Shown here: in pieces, positions 24,271 through 32,347 of the stretch | Layout: each line of letters begins with the position of its first letter | Position numbering within the stretch: the first letter of the stretch is position 1 | Origin: an uncultured Oscillospiraceae bacterium | Lineage (GTDB): Bacteria; Bacillota; Clostridia; Oscillospirales; Acutalibacteraceae | Reading direction: 5' to 3' | DNA length: 57,305 bases | NCBI GenBank assembly: GCA_910587835.1 | Contig: CAJUNQ010000024.1 | Span: forward strand, 1 to 57,305 | Made by a program: the position numbers and the translations under genes | The notes under the pieces: generated by a model | What the model saw: the letters and a program-made list of their open reading frames with translations, nothing else | Told to the model about the DNA's origin: nothing | The model's database searches: none

Positions 24271-24350
24271 GGGAATCTTTCCTTTCTATACTAAAAATGG
24301 ATTTTACCAAGAACAAAAATAAAGTGAATGAACCTGCAAAAAGCAAGAGG

Positions 24351-24443
24351 GGACGCTCGCAGCCACGCCCCTGTCGGGGCGCGGCTTTGACCCTTTTGCT
24401 CCGCAAAATGGCCGGCAGACGCGCAAGCGCGCCTGCGCTCGCT
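24351..24443. repeat. Repeat C, copy 2
   Basis: GGACGCTCGC, a hairpin AGCCACGCCCCtgtcGGGGCGCGGCT, TTTTGCTCCGCAAAA, and CTGCGCTCGCTG. It abuts the methyltransferase stop codon at 24445. Confidence 0.65.
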
Positions 24444-24444
24444 G

Positions 24445-25218
24445 CTATGGCTTCACCGCCGTAAAGAACAGCCTGGGAAACCGGAAAATTATCTCGCCGT
24501 TTTCCTGCACCGGGTAGGCCTCCTTCACCTGCCGGAAGACCTCCTCATAAAAGCCCTGCCGGGCCTCCTCGTCTACCGCAGCCTCCAAATAGGGCCGCAG
24601 CCCGGTGGAGCTGTACCAGTCCATTATGGCCTGATGGCTGGGCAGCCGGTGCATGTATACAGTCTCCCACATGGTAAAGTCCTGGGCACACCCGGCCAGC
24701 AGGTCAAAATACGCCTCTGCTGTCAGCGTGTAAAAGCTTCGGTGATAGGGGATGCGCTCCCGCCACTCCTCCCGCTCCACGGTGCGGGAGATGATCTGAT
24801 GGATGGGCTCCTTGAAGTTGACCGGCACCTGCACTGCCAGCACGCCGCCGGGCTTCAGCAGGTCCAGCAGCCTGGGCAGCAGACAAGGGTGGTCCGGCAC
24901 CCACTGAATGCAGGCGTTGGAGAACACCAGGTCAAAATCATGGGGCAGGCGGTCCAGCTCGCTGCTCACGTCGCACTGGATAAATTCCAGCTGAGGATGG
25001 GCCCGGTGCGCCGCCCTGACCATGCTGGCCGAGGCGTCCAGCCCCAGCACCTGGGCATGAGGGAAACGCTCCGCCACCACCTGGGTGCTGTTGCCGGGGC
25101 CGCAGCCCACGTCCAGGGCTTTTGCGGGGGACAGTTCCAGCCGGGCGGCCAGGTCGAGGGCAGGCTGCGTGCGCTCCTTTTTAAATTTGAGATACTGTTG
25201 GGGGTCCCAATCAGGCAT
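24445..25218 (-). CDS. Class I SAM methyltransferase, trans-aconitate 2-methyltransferase-like
   Basis: 257 residues. The start DWDPQQYLKFKKERTQPALD is the Tam signature. Motif I is ALDVGCGPGNSTQVVAERFP, followed by VLGLDASASMVRAA and DLVFSNACIQWVPDH. Tam methylates trans-aconitate, a toxic by-product of aconitase; the exact substrate here is inferred from similarity. ATG at 25218 follows AAAGGATGG; the upstream in-frame ATGs fall inside the T-box terminator. It is the first gene after a T-box leader with its own consensus promoter, which is unexpected for this enzyme. Repeat C abuts its stop. Confidence 0.87.
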   Translation of the reverse strand: MPDWDPQQYLKFKKERTQPALDLAARLELSPAKALDVGCGPGNSTQVVAERFPHAQVLGLDASASMVRAAHRAHPQLEFIQCDVSSELDRLPHDFDLVFSNACIQWVPDHPCLLPRLLDLLKPGGVLAVQVPVNFKEPIHQIISRTVEREEWRERIPYHRSFYTLTAEAYFDLLAGCAQDFTMWETVYMHRLPSHQAIMDWYSSTGLRPYLEAAVDEEARQGFYEEVFRQVKEAYPVQENGEIIFRFPRLFFTAVKP

Positions 25219-25274
25219 GAAAAACCATCCTTTCCTCTGGTGTGCGGCCCAGTGGGCGCGGGAGGACTGCGGCA

Positions 25275-25623
25275 TAAAAAAGCCCCGGCGCTTCCATAGC
25301 ATGAAAGCATCCGGGGCGAAAATCTATACTTTTTGCAAAGACAGCGCACAAGCTGCTGGCTTTCGCAAAGTACAATTACCGCGGTACCACCCGTGTTCCG
25401 CGCCAGCTTACGCCAACGCGCTCAAAGCCTCTGACAAGGCCGGGCGTATAACGCCGCCACACGTCCCAGGCTTACTAAGGCCGCGCATTGCCGCACAGCA
25501 CGGTTGGGCCGGGAGACTCGGGGATCAGTATTCGCAGCCCGCCGCCTGTCTGCTCGCACCGCCCGCAGACTCTCTGAGAGGCATATCGCGCCGCCTTCTT
25601 CCCGTCACAGTCTTTCCTGATAT
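25275..25623 (-). ncRNA. T-box riboswitch, specifier reads UAC (Tyr)
   Basis: Read on the minus strand. The T-box sequence GGGTGGTACCGCGG pairs with uncharged tRNA (core at 25390-25379). The Stem I distal loop has GGTGCGAGCAGAC, and the specifier region reads GCGAATACTGA, placing UAC at 25530-25528 in the same GAA-NNN context as the Trp T-box at 35485. The terminator GCCCCGG...CCGGGGC-TTTTTT spans 25318-25275. A consensus promoter precedes it. By design it should allow transcription when tRNA-Tyr is uncharged; ACU (Thr) in a shifted reading is less likely. Confidence 0.85.
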
Positions 25624-25629
25624 TCTTAC

Positions 25630-25658
25630 ATTATATCGGACAGACAGAGATTTGTCAA
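25630..25658 (-). promoter_or_regulatory. Promoter of the T-box leader
   Basis: Minus strand TTGACA (25658-25653), 17 bases, TATAAT (25635-25630); both boxes are perfect. Confidence 0.9.
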
Positions 25659-25776
25659 GCCTGAATTTTCAGCAGTTTATGCCGATGGAATGGCCTCCGG
25701 CGGCTTCTTTGCCCCTGAGAACTCTACCACCATTGAAAGGGTGGACGAACTTTTCTGAACGCTCCCGTAATTTCCC

Positions 25777-25845
25777 CGTCAGAGGGCGATAAATCTTCTT
25801 AACAAGCCGCCAGGTTAACAGCAAAAAATTTCCCGCCCTCTGACG
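25777..25845. repeat. 12-bp inverted repeat, 45 bases apart
   Basis: CGTCAGAGGGCG (25777-25788) and CGCCCTCTGACG (25834-25845) are a perfect inverted pair in an otherwise empty gap. The interval contains a smaller pair, TTAACA/GTTAA. It could be a folded transcript end or the ends of a tiny element. Confidence 0.55.
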
Positions 25846-26005
25846 AAAAAGGTTCACCCCTATGCAATCCCTTATTATGAATTCAGTCTCTTTGAGTGCT
25901 TTTCAGGGTGCGGTCCGACATGGACCGGATTTACCAGTTACCCTCTATGCGAAAGCCTGTTTTTTACCCACTGGTAACAATTGGCTTACCCCATACTGCA
26001 CCAAA

Positions 26006-26144
26006 AGTTTGCTTGAAAACCAAAAAATGCTGGATTTTGGGCCAGGCACGAGTGGTTTCACGAGAAAAACTGGCATTTTTGCCTCCGAAACGTTGCTTTC
26101 TGATCAAAACAGACCGTATTCCGGAGTTTTCAAACAAGCTCTGA
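26006..26144. mobile_element. Dispersed repeat A, diverged copy
   Basis: AGTTTGCTTGAAAAC start, TGCTGGATTTTGGGCCAGG and TTTCACGAGAAAAAC inside, ending GTTTTCAAACAAGCTCTGA. Inverted ends are retained. Closest to 18890-19042. Confidence 0.65.
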
Positions 26145-26319
26145 ACTGCAAAAACGGGGTCATTGCAAAAGAGAAACAATCATTTTGATTGTTTCCTTGT
26201 GTGTTTTTCCACAAGAGTGGTTCACTTGGGACTTTGTCAACAGACTCAGGGTTGGCGAAAATCCCACACGACCCGTCGGTACTGTTCCTTTTGGTATCAG
26301 TGCACTTACCCGCAGCTGG
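26145..26319. other. Gap between repeat A and cspA terminator
   Basis: Holds a perfect short hairpin AACAATCAttTTGATTGTT (26173-26191) and a single DnaA-like TTTTCCACA. No gene is supported. Confidence 0.4.
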
Positions 26320-26360
26320 AAAAACAAAAACCGAGCTCCGCCTGTTGGCAGAACTCGGTC
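26320..26360 (-). terminator. Terminator of the cold-shock gene
   Basis: Minus strand hairpin ACCGAGTTCTGCC-aacag-GCGGAGCTCGGT followed by TTTTGTTTTTC. Confidence 0.88.
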
Positions 26361-26376
26361 TGTGTGTCGTATTGGC

Positions 26377-26586
26377 TTACAGCTTAACGACGTTCACCGC
26401 ACGCAGCTTCTCGCTGTTCTTGGGATCGGGCTCGGTCTCGAAGGTGACCTTCTGGCCCTCCTCCAAGGTCTTGAAGCCGTCAGCCTGGATGGCGGAGAAA
26501 TGCACAAAAACGTCCTCGCCGCCCTCGTCGTTGGAAATGAATCCATAGCCCTTTTCTGCGTTGAACCACTTAACTGTACCGTTCAT
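26377..26586 (-). CDS. Cold-shock protein (CspA family)
   Basis: 69 residues forming one cold-shock domain. MNGTVKWFNAEKGYGFISND carries RNP1 (KGYGFI) and DVFVHFSAI carries RNP2. It binds single-stranded RNA or DNA and keeps mRNA open. ATG at 26586 is 8 bases from GGAGG; the upstream ATG that overlaps this site is rejected. The transcript begins about 215 bases upstream, and a long leader of that kind is typical of cold-shock mRNAs that refold with temperature. A strong terminator follows, so it is monocistronic. Confidence 0.95.
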   Translation of the reverse strand: MNGTVKWFNAEKGYGFISNDEGGEDVFVHFSAIQADGFKTLEEGQKVTFETEPDPKNSEKLRAVNVVKL

Positions 26587-26807
26587 GTTCGGCACCTCCA
26601 TAGAGAATGTTTCGCATCCCGCTAGCAGACCGGTTTCCCGGCCCCGGGTACTCCGGAGGTCCGGCGCTCCCCTGACTCAGACCTGCCTCTCTGCCATATA
26701 GCGCAAGGAACAGGCCCTTGGAAGAACTCACAGCTTGTGTAAATCATCAGACGCCCCATGACTTACAGAAACTGTGAGTACATTTCGTGCTATCAGAATA
26801 CATGCTT

Positions 26808-26836
26808 AGTATAGCACCCATCAGAGGATTTGTCAA
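26808..26836 (-). promoter_or_regulatory. Promoter of the cold-shock gene
   Basis: Minus strand TTGACA (26836-26831), 17 bases, TATACT (26813-26808). Transcription should start near 26801, leaving an untranslated leader of about 215 bases. Confidence 0.8.
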
Positions 26837-26867
26837 GGGGAATTCACCAAATTTCTCAGGCTTTGGA

Positions 26868-27482
26868 TTATTTTACTGGCTCCGGCGTCCGGCCAAAGAC
26901 CTCCATCACCGGCTGGCGCATCCAAAGGCTGGGGGTAATGCGCACCGAGTAGCCGAAGCCCGGGTCGCACAGCCAGTCCTGGGGCTGGCCCCGGGGCAGG
27001 CCGTAGCCGGCCAGAATGGAGGTCATCACCCCTGCCGGGGCGGCCAGCACGGCCTCGCCGATTCCCCGGCCCATCAGGTTCTCCACCAGCAGCTCAAAGC
27101 CCTTGCATACCCGGGCAAAAAACACCTGGCCGCTCTCGCCGTTTGGTGGGACGGCCTGTCCGGCCAGCCACTGGGCAAAGCGGGGGTCATCCTTCAAATC
27201 AGCGGCGGTTTTGTTCTCCCAGTCGCCAAAGTCGCACTCCGCCAGGTCCAGCACCACCTCGGGCTGAGCCTGGGGGTATAGAATTTTCAGGGTGTCCACA
27301 CTGGCCACGGCAGGGCTGGCGCACAGGAGCTCAGCCTGGGGGTAAACATATTCCCGCTTGTAGCCGGCCAGCTGGGCCACGGCGCTCATGGCCAACGGGG
27401 ACTGGGTGCGGCCGATATAGCGGCCCTCCAGAGTGCCCTGGCTGGGCATGGCGCGAAGCATATGAATGATATAGGATTTCAT
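26868..27482 (-). CDS. Histidine phosphatase superfamily protein without catalytic histidines
   Basis: 204 residues. The start YIIHMLRAMPSQGTLEGRYI and GRTQSPLAM align with the RHG motif region of phosphoglycerate-mutase-like enzymes (normally hhRHGxTxxNxxGRYxG). The RHG is LRA, so the phospho-accepting histidine is replaced by alanine. LLCASPAVASVDTLKIL matches the SPxxRAxxTA block but has V where arginine is expected. The second catalytic histidine is also gone (LAAPAGVMTSIL instead of SHGGVI). I infer a pseudoenzyme that may keep a binding role. ATG at 27482 follows AGGAGG. Confidence 0.8.
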   Translation of the reverse strand: MKSYIIHMLRAMPSQGTLEGRYIGRTQSPLAMSAVAQLAGYKREYVYPQAELLCASPAVASVDTLKILYPQAQPEVVLDLAECDFGDWENKTAADLKDDPRFAQWLAGQAVPPNGESGQVFFARVCKGFELLVENLMGRGIGEAVLAAPAGVMTSILAGYGLPRGQPQDWLCDPGFGYSVRITPSLWMRQPVMEVFGRTPEPVK

Positions 27483-27600
27483 GGCGGGCCTCCTTTTTTT
27501 CCTTATTATAGCGGAAATGGGGCTGGGTTGCAAGCCCGGCAGTTGTAGAAATCAAACGGCGCGGGACAGATTTTCCTGCGGGCATGGGTTTGGGGAAGCA

Positions 27601-27653
27601 AAAGCCTCCCCTTTGGCCCTCGGACATACCCTGGGCTTGAAAGGGGAGGCTTT
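27601..27653. terminator. Bidirectional terminator
   Basis: AAAGCCTCCCCTTT pairs with AAAGGGGAGGCTTT (near perfect, 14 bases). Runs of A and T flank both sides. Confidence 0.8.
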
Positions 27654-27680
27654 CCGCTCTGTTTTTACCACTCGAAAAAG

Positions 27681-27748
27681 GGTCGCTCGGAAGCTTTTGC
27701 TCCGCAAACCTTCCGCAGCCGCAAAGAGCCCGCGTCTGCGCTCGCTGG
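27681..27748. repeat. Repeat C, copy 3
   Basis: GGTCGCTCGG, TTTTGCTCCGCAAACCTTCC, GCAGCCGCAAAG and CGTCTGCGCTCGCTGG in the same order as 14551-14643. Confidence 0.65.
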
Positions 27749-28051
27749 GCCCTTTCGTGCTGTTTCAGCCGGCAGCGAGAGGGCCGCTGGTCTCCCTGCG
27801 GTCGACCGCGCTAAGTTTGACTTGCCTGGGGCAAGTCGACGGCGGCGCAGCCTTACCCCGTTCCAACTGATCTATTTTGGGAAGCTGCTGCCTCGCGCCT
27901 TTGCTTTCTGCGCCGCCTAAGTTCAAGGTCAAGGTCAAGACCTTGGGGACTCTGTCCCCAAACCTCTGCCACCTTTGTAAAGGTGGACGAAACTTTTTAT
28001 TCGCGCACCCTTGTTCTTCTTCGCTCTGGCTCTCCGCCCGCGAGAGGGGCT

Positions 28052-29461
28052 TTAGCGGTTGGATTGCGCGGCTTTGGTGATCGCTTTCTTCTTCCAACTG
28101 CCCCGCAGATATGCAGCCACCGTCAGCAGCGCCCCCACTACCCACGAGATCAAAAGCGACAGGAACAACGGGTCCGGCGTGCCCGAGCCCATAACCCCGC
28201 CCTCAGGCCGGGTGAGCAGCTCCAGTCCATAGGCCACAGGCACCCGCACAATCACTGTGGTGATGACAGAGATCCACATAGGCGTCATAGTGTCGCCCGC
28301 CCCACGCATCACGCCAGAGAGGATCTGGGTCACCGACATGGCTATGTACCCCACCGCCAGGGTGTACAACATACGCTGGCCCAGGTCGATTACCTCTGGG
28401 GTGCTGGTAAACAGGTGAATCAGATTCTTGCCAAACAGCAGGATCAGCCCCACCAGCACAATGGACACGGACACGCCCATAATCATCCCGGACTTGGCCC
28501 CCTTCTCCGTACGGTCCAGCCGGCCCGCGCCCATGTTCTGGCCGGTGTAGGTGGTCATGGCCGAGCCAAAGGTAAAGTTGGGCATCATGGCAAAGCCGTC
28601 CACCCGCATGACCACAGTGTTTGCCGCCAGCACCACTGTGCCAAAGGAGTTGGTCAGGTTCTGAACAATGATCATGGCCAGGGAGAAAATTGCCTGGGTC
28701 AGGCCGCTGGGCAGGCCCAGCTTGCACAGCCGCATCACATACGTTGCCTTAGGCCACAGACTGCGCCATGTGATGGTGAAATGCTCCTTCATACGCAGCA
28801 GCCGCACCATACACAGCACGCCAGAGATCAACTGGGAGATAATGGTGGCCCACGCGGCCCCTGCCACGCCCATGCGCAGCCCGGCCACAAACCACACGTC
28901 CAGGCCAATGTTCAGCACACAGGCCACCAGCAAAAACACCAGGGGCATAATAGAGTCCCCCAGCCCCCGCAGAACGCCGGAGATGACATTATAAAATGCG
29001 CTGCCCAAAAAGCCCAAAAACAGAATGATCATATAGTCGCAGGCCATGTCCAGAATGTCGCTGGGGGTGTCCAGCATGGTCAGCACAGGCCGGGTGATGA
29101 TGGGCCCCAATAGCATGACAAAGGCTGTACAGGCCAAAGTGGCGGTGATGGTGGTGCCAATGGTCTGAGAGAGGCTGTCCCGCTCTTTGGCCCCAAAATA
29201 CTGAGAGGCCATTACGCTGGCCCCCACCGCAACGCCCATAAACAACACCAGCAGCAGGTTGAGCACTGGTCCGCTGGCTCCAATAGCCGCCAGAGCGCTA
29301 TCGCCTACATAGTTTCCCACCACAATCGAGTCTACCGTACTGTAAAGCTGCTGGGCCAGGTTGCCAATCAGCAGCGGCACCGAAAACCGGATCAGGTTTT
29401 TGGTGGGGCTGCCCACGGTCATGTCCTGGGCCGCAAACAGCGAGGAGAGCTTGCCTGCCAT
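28052..29461 (-). CDS. MATE family efflux transporter (NorM/DinF-like)
   Basis: 469 residues with twelve predicted membrane spans. MTVGSPTKNLIRFSVPLLIG is followed by LYSTVDSIVVGNYVGDSALAA, the usual first helices, and VMASQYFGAKERDSLSQTIG. The second half has TGQNMGAGRLDRTEKGAKSG and GVMRGAGDTM, the matching pair motif. It exports cationic drugs or metabolites by ion antiport. ATG at 29461 follows GGAAGG. It is a paralogue of the pump at 19040 from a different branch. The strong promoter is about 155 bases upstream. Confidence 0.93.
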   Translation of the reverse strand: MAGKLSSLFAAQDMTVGSPTKNLIRFSVPLLIGNLAQQLYSTVDSIVVGNYVGDSALAAIGASGPVLNLLLVLFMGVAVGASVMASQYFGAKERDSLSQTIGTTITATLACTAFVMLLGPIITRPVLTMLDTPSDILDMACDYMIILFLGFLGSAFYNVISGVLRGLGDSIMPLVFLLVACVLNIGLDVWFVAGLRMGVAGAAWATIISQLISGVLCMVRLLRMKEHFTITWRSLWPKATYVMRLCKLGLPSGLTQAIFSLAMIIVQNLTNSFGTVVLAANTVVMRVDGFAMMPNFTFGSAMTTYTGQNMGAGRLDRTEKGAKSGMIMGVSVSIVLVGLILLFGKNLIHLFTSTPEVIDLGQRMLYTLAVGYIAMSVTQILSGVMRGAGDTMTPMWISVITTVIVRVPVAYGLELLTRPEGGVMGSGTPDPLFLSLLISWVVGALLTVAAYLRGSWKKKAITKAAQSNR

Positions 29462-29614
29462 AAAATATCTACCTTCCTTCCCCAAAAGAAATTTTAAAAT
29501 CCCTTCTCGAACCGTCCTTTTTTTGAAAAGACACAGCCTTAACCGGCCCGGAGAAAGCCAATACTTGTGCAAAACAGCGCACTTCAGCGCTTCTCCACAT
29601 GCTTATCAGAGCAC

Positions 29615-29643
29615 ATTATACCACAAAGCGGACCAGCCTGCAA
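29615..29643 (-). promoter_or_regulatory. Promoter of the second MATE gene
   Basis: Minus strand TTGCAG (29643-29638), 17 bases, TATAAT (29620-29615). Confidence 0.7.
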
Positions 29644-29729
29644 GCAGAGTGGTCCGCTGAATTTCCAGAACTTCCCAACAAAAACTTTGTCGCATTTTGA
29701 TAAAAGTAGTTCTCCTGATGCAAGAGGTT

Positions 29730-30263
29730 TTAGAGAAGGTATTCCATCTGTACATCGCAGGGCTCCTTTTCCACATGGGGCGGGTCATATTCCTGGGCCT
29801 CCACGCAGCCCATGGCCCGGTAAAAGGCCTGGCTCTCTTCGGCAGACATGGCGGAGATATACAGCTTCTCTGCCCCCAGGCTCCGGGCCTCCTCTGCGGC
29901 CCGGGCAAAGAGCTGCCGTCCCAGCCCCCGGCCCCGCAGCTCCTCAGAGACATGCATCTCCGCCAGCACCGCATATTGCCCCCGGGAGCCGATGAGCCGG
30001 CCGTCCACACTGGCAAAGCCCTTCAGCGACCCGGCCTGAAAGGCCCCCCAGGCGCAGCCGCCGCTGGCAAGAACCCCCTGCAGCTGGCCGCATACCCGGC
30101 GGTGGTCCTCCTGGTCCCAGTCGTCAATAAAGGCAATGTCCTTCAGCAGCCATTGCCCCTCCTCCTTGCGCCAGCAACGTTTGACCCGCTGGAACCGCCG
30201 GAAGTCCTTCAGCAGCTCAGGACTGAGCTCCTCCGCTGCCAGCTTTCTGTATACAATATCCAT
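29730..30263 (-). CDS. GNAT family N-acetyltransferase
   Basis: 177 residues. The acetyl-CoA loop is SEELRGRGLGRQLFARAAEE (near 100-120), and AQAFYRAMGCVEA-like SQAFYRAMGCVEAQEYD gives the late motif. The opening DIVYRKLAAEELSPELLKDF holds a helix not found in short GNATs. It ends the folate operon 15 bases after folK and so may be co-transcribed, though its substrate is unknown. ATG at 30263 (8 bases after AGGAG) is preferred to TTG at 30269. Confidence 0.87.
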   Translation of the reverse strand: MDIVYRKLAAEELSPELLKDFRRFQRVKRCWRKEEGQWLLKDIAFIDDWDQEDHRRVCGQLQGVLASGGCAWGAFQAGSLKGFASVDGRLIGSRGQYAVLAEMHVSEELRGRGLGRQLFARAAEEARSLGAEKLYISAMSAEESQAFYRAMGCVEAQEYDPPHVEKEPCDVQMEYLL

Positions 30264-30278
30264 TTTCAAGCTCCTAAC

Positions 30279-30755
30279 CTATTTATAAAGCCGCACCCCA
30301 GACTTGTCCACCGCCTGGTAGGCCTGGGCAAAGTCAAACCCCAGTCCTGTGTGCACAGGGAACAGGTCCGACAGAGGGACCAGCACAAAGGCCCTTTGCA
30401 GAATGCCCGGGTGGGGCACGGTCAGCCGCTGGGTATGGCTGGCAAAGCCCTCGCAGAGCAGCAGGTCAATGTCTATGGTTCTGGCCCCGTGGTACTCGGT
30501 GCGCACCCGGCCCAGGGCTGTCTCAATGGCCAGGCACTGGTCCAGCAGAGCCTCCGGGTCCAGGGCAGTGTCCAGCAGCACGCAGCAGTTCAGGTAGTCA
30601 TCCTGCTCTGAGACCACATCAAAGGGGGCGGTCTCGTAAATATTGGAGATCGCCAGCAGCTCGGTCTCCGGCAGCGCCTCCAACCGGGAGAAGGCCTGAG
30701 CCAGATTGTCCTCCCGGTCCCCCAGGTTTGTGCCAATGCCCAGAACAGCCTTCAT
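30279..30755 (-). CDS. folK: 6-hydroxymethyldihydropterin pyrophosphokinase
   Basis: 158 residues. GIGTNLGDREDNLAQA is the start motif, and GARTIDIDLLLCEG is the HPPK signature with the two magnesium aspartates; TVPHPGILQRAFVLVPL follows. It moves pyrophosphate from ATP to 6-hydroxymethyl-7,8-dihydropterin, giving the substrate of FolP. Its ATG overlaps the folB stop as ATGA. Confidence 0.96.
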   Translation of the reverse strand: MKAVLGIGTNLGDREDNLAQAFSRLEALPETELLAISNIYETAPFDVVSEQDDYLNCCVLLDTALDPEALLDQCLAIETALGRVRTEYHGARTIDIDLLLCEGFASHTQRLTVPHPGILQRAFVLVPLSDLFPVHTGLGFDFAQAYQAVDKSGVRLYK

Positions 30756-31132
30756 TGTCCGCCGCCTCCCTTCGGCCTGGCTTCAGCCACCTCCACCGCC
30801 ACATAGTCGAACACAGCGTTCATGGGAGCCTCCGGCTTTTTCAGGGTGACGCGGACCTCCTCCACCTGGGGATGCTCCCCCAGAATCCCATCGCACACAG
30901 CCTGAGCCGCCCGCTCAATCAGGTTATACTTTTCCGCAGTGAATACCCGCTGCACGGTTTTGCGCACAGCGGCATAGTTGACTGTGTCGTTCAGGTCATC
31001 GCTGCGGCGGGCCCTGGACAGGTCCGCCCACAGGGTAATGTCCAGCAAAAAGGGCTGGCCGTTTTCCTTCTCCTCTGGGTTCACCCCGTGGTACGCAAAG
31101 ATTTCCAGCCCCTTGATCTGTATTTTATCCAT
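30752..31132 (-). CDS. folB: Dihydroneopterin aldolase
   Basis: 126 residues, standard length. IKGLEIFAYHGVNPEEKENG is the family start and YNLIERAAQAVCDGIL holds the conserved glutamate; RVTLKKPEAPM holds the catalytic lysine. It cleaves dihydroneopterin to hydroxymethyldihydropterin and glycolaldehyde. It begins 8 bases inside folP (shared ATGGATAA) and ends in an ATGA overlap with folK. Confidence 0.95.
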   Translation of the reverse strand: MDKIQIKGLEIFAYHGVNPEEKENGQPFLLDITLWADLSRARRSDDLNDTVNYAAVRKTVQRVFTAEKYNLIERAAQAVCDGILGEHPQVEEVRVTLKKPEAPMNAVFDYVAVEVAEARPKGGGGQ

Positions 31133-31976
31133 TGACAGGCTCCTTTCCCATGGTTTTCAGCGCGTCGGCCATACGAGCCGCCTGCACAGCCTCCTTCACA
31201 TCGTGGACCCGCACCAGGTCCGCGCCCCCCAGAATGGCGGCGGTGTGGGCGGCAAGGGTGGCGGGCAGACGCTGCTCAAAGGGAGGATTGCCGCAGAAAG
31301 CTCCGGTCACCCGCTTGCGGGAGGCGGCCATCAAAAAGGCCATGCCCGGCAGCTTTACCCGGTCCGCCTGGGCAATGAGCCGCAGGTTCTCCTCCAGGGT
31401 TTTGCCAAAGCCGACCCCCGGGTCAAAGCACAGCCGCTGGGGGCAGACGCCCAGCCGGTCCGCCGCCTCCTGCCGGTCCTCAAAAAAGGCCTGCACCACC
31501 CGGAGAATATCCCGGCTGTTCTCCTGGGGCAAAGCCCCGCTGTCGCCCGGGTGCATGACGACACACCCGCACCCCGAGCCTGCCGCAGCCCGAAGCATCT
31601 CCTCCCCGAAGCCGGTAACGTCGTTGATGATATCCGCCCCTGCGGCCAGGGCCTTTTCCGCCACCTGGGGGTAAAAGGTATCTACAGACACGGCAAGGCC
31701 GGTGTGCTTCACCACAGCGGGCAGCACCTCCCGCAGACGGCCCCACTCCTCCTGGGGGGAGACAGCCTCAAACCCCGGCCGGGTGGACTGGCCCCCAATG
31801 TCAATAATGTCCGCGCCCTGGGCCTCCATTTCCCGGGCCCGGGCCAGGGCCTTTTCCGGGTCCAGATACCTTCCCCCATCCGAGAAGGAGTCGGGGGTGA
31901 CGTTCAGAATGCCCATCACATAGGTGCGGGTCAGGGGAAACGCCTTGTCCCCAGCAAGAAAGCGAAATTCTGTCAT
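31125..31976 (-). CDS. folP: Dihydropteroate synthase
   Basis: 283 residues, TIM barrel. VMGILNVTPDSFSDGGRYLD and DIIDIGGQSTRPGFEA are the two DHPS signatures; FDPGVGFGKTLEENL and SRKRVTGAF complete the pterin and phosphate sites. It condenses hydroxymethyldihydropterin pyrophosphate with p-aminobenzoate and is the target of sulfonamides. ATG at 31976 overlaps the NTF2-like gene's stop (ATGA). Confidence 0.96.
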   Translation of the reverse strand: MTEFRFLAGDKAFPLTRTYVMGILNVTPDSFSDGGRYLDPEKALARAREMEAQGADIIDIGGQSTRPGFEAVSPQEEWGRLREVLPAVVKHTGLAVSVDTFYPQVAEKALAAGADIINDVTGFGEEMLRAAAGSGCGCVVMHPGDSGALPQENSRDILRVVQAFFEDRQEAADRLGVCPQRLCFDPGVGFGKTLEENLRLIAQADRVKLPGMAFLMAASRKRVTGAFCGNPPFEQRLPATLAAHTAAILGGADLVRVHDVKEAVQAARMADALKTMGKEPVNG

Positions 31977-32347
31977 ACAATTTTATCTCCTAACTGCATC
32001 TCCTGCCTCCACCTGGGGGGAGGGCCGTCGTCTGCCCAGTATTCATCCAGAGAGAGAATCTTCCCATCCTGAAAACGGAAGAAGCTGGACACATGGCAGG
32101 AGAGGGAGCCGTCCACCGCAGACACCAGAGTAACGGTAATCAGCTGGTCTCCCGCCCAGAGAGCCCGCTCCACCCGGCCCTGCCACTGGCCGGGGTATTG
32201 GCAGTTGGCCTCAATAAATTCCGCCGGGGTAAAGCGTTCGTTGGTGCAGTGCCAGCGAATGACAGCCCCAGGGGCAAACCACCCGGCCAGCGACTCCCGG
32301 TCCTGAGCTGCCACGGCCTGCCAGTAGGCGTTGATATTAACCTCCAT
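31973..32347 (-). CDS. NTF2-like (SnoaL-type) protein in the folate operon
   Basis: 124 residues. The fold is suggested by NAYWQAVAAQDRESLAGWFA, AVIRWHCTNERFTPAEFIEA and CHVSSFFRFQDGKILSLDEY, the usual helix-cone plan of NTF2-like proteins, which can be enzymes or ligand binders. Its ATG overlaps the folE stop (TGATG) and its stop overlaps folP (ATGA), so it is fully embedded in the operon. The known pathway needs a phosphatase step between FolE and FolB products that is not encoded here; whether this protein fills or supports it is speculation. Confidence 0.75.
   Translation of the reverse strand: MEVNINAYWQAVAAQDRESLAGWFAPGAVIRWHCTNERFTPAEFIEANCQYPGQWQGRVERALWAGDQLITVTLVSAVDGSLSCHVSSFFRFQDGKILSLDEYWADDGPPPRWRQEMQLGDKIV

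Larger units (their letters stand above)
27483..28051. other. 570-base gap between histidine-phosphatase-like and MATE genes
   Basis: No gene is supported. It contains a strong two-way terminator (27601-27653), repeat C copy 3 (27681-27748), a GGGGACtctGTCCCC hairpin, a triple CAAGGT run near 27910, and CCACCTTTGTAAAGGTGG (27969-27986), which also occurs in altered form at 25728-25745. Confidence 0.5.

Noticed and set aside
22594..24294. Long open frame on the plus strand, antisense to leuA (566 codons)
   Set aside because: High GC leaves few stops in the antisense frame. It has no family match, and leuA itself is clear. The same applies to long antisense frames over the MATE gene (18863-20518), GH42 (14771-15634, 15800-16858) and galT (34404-35294).
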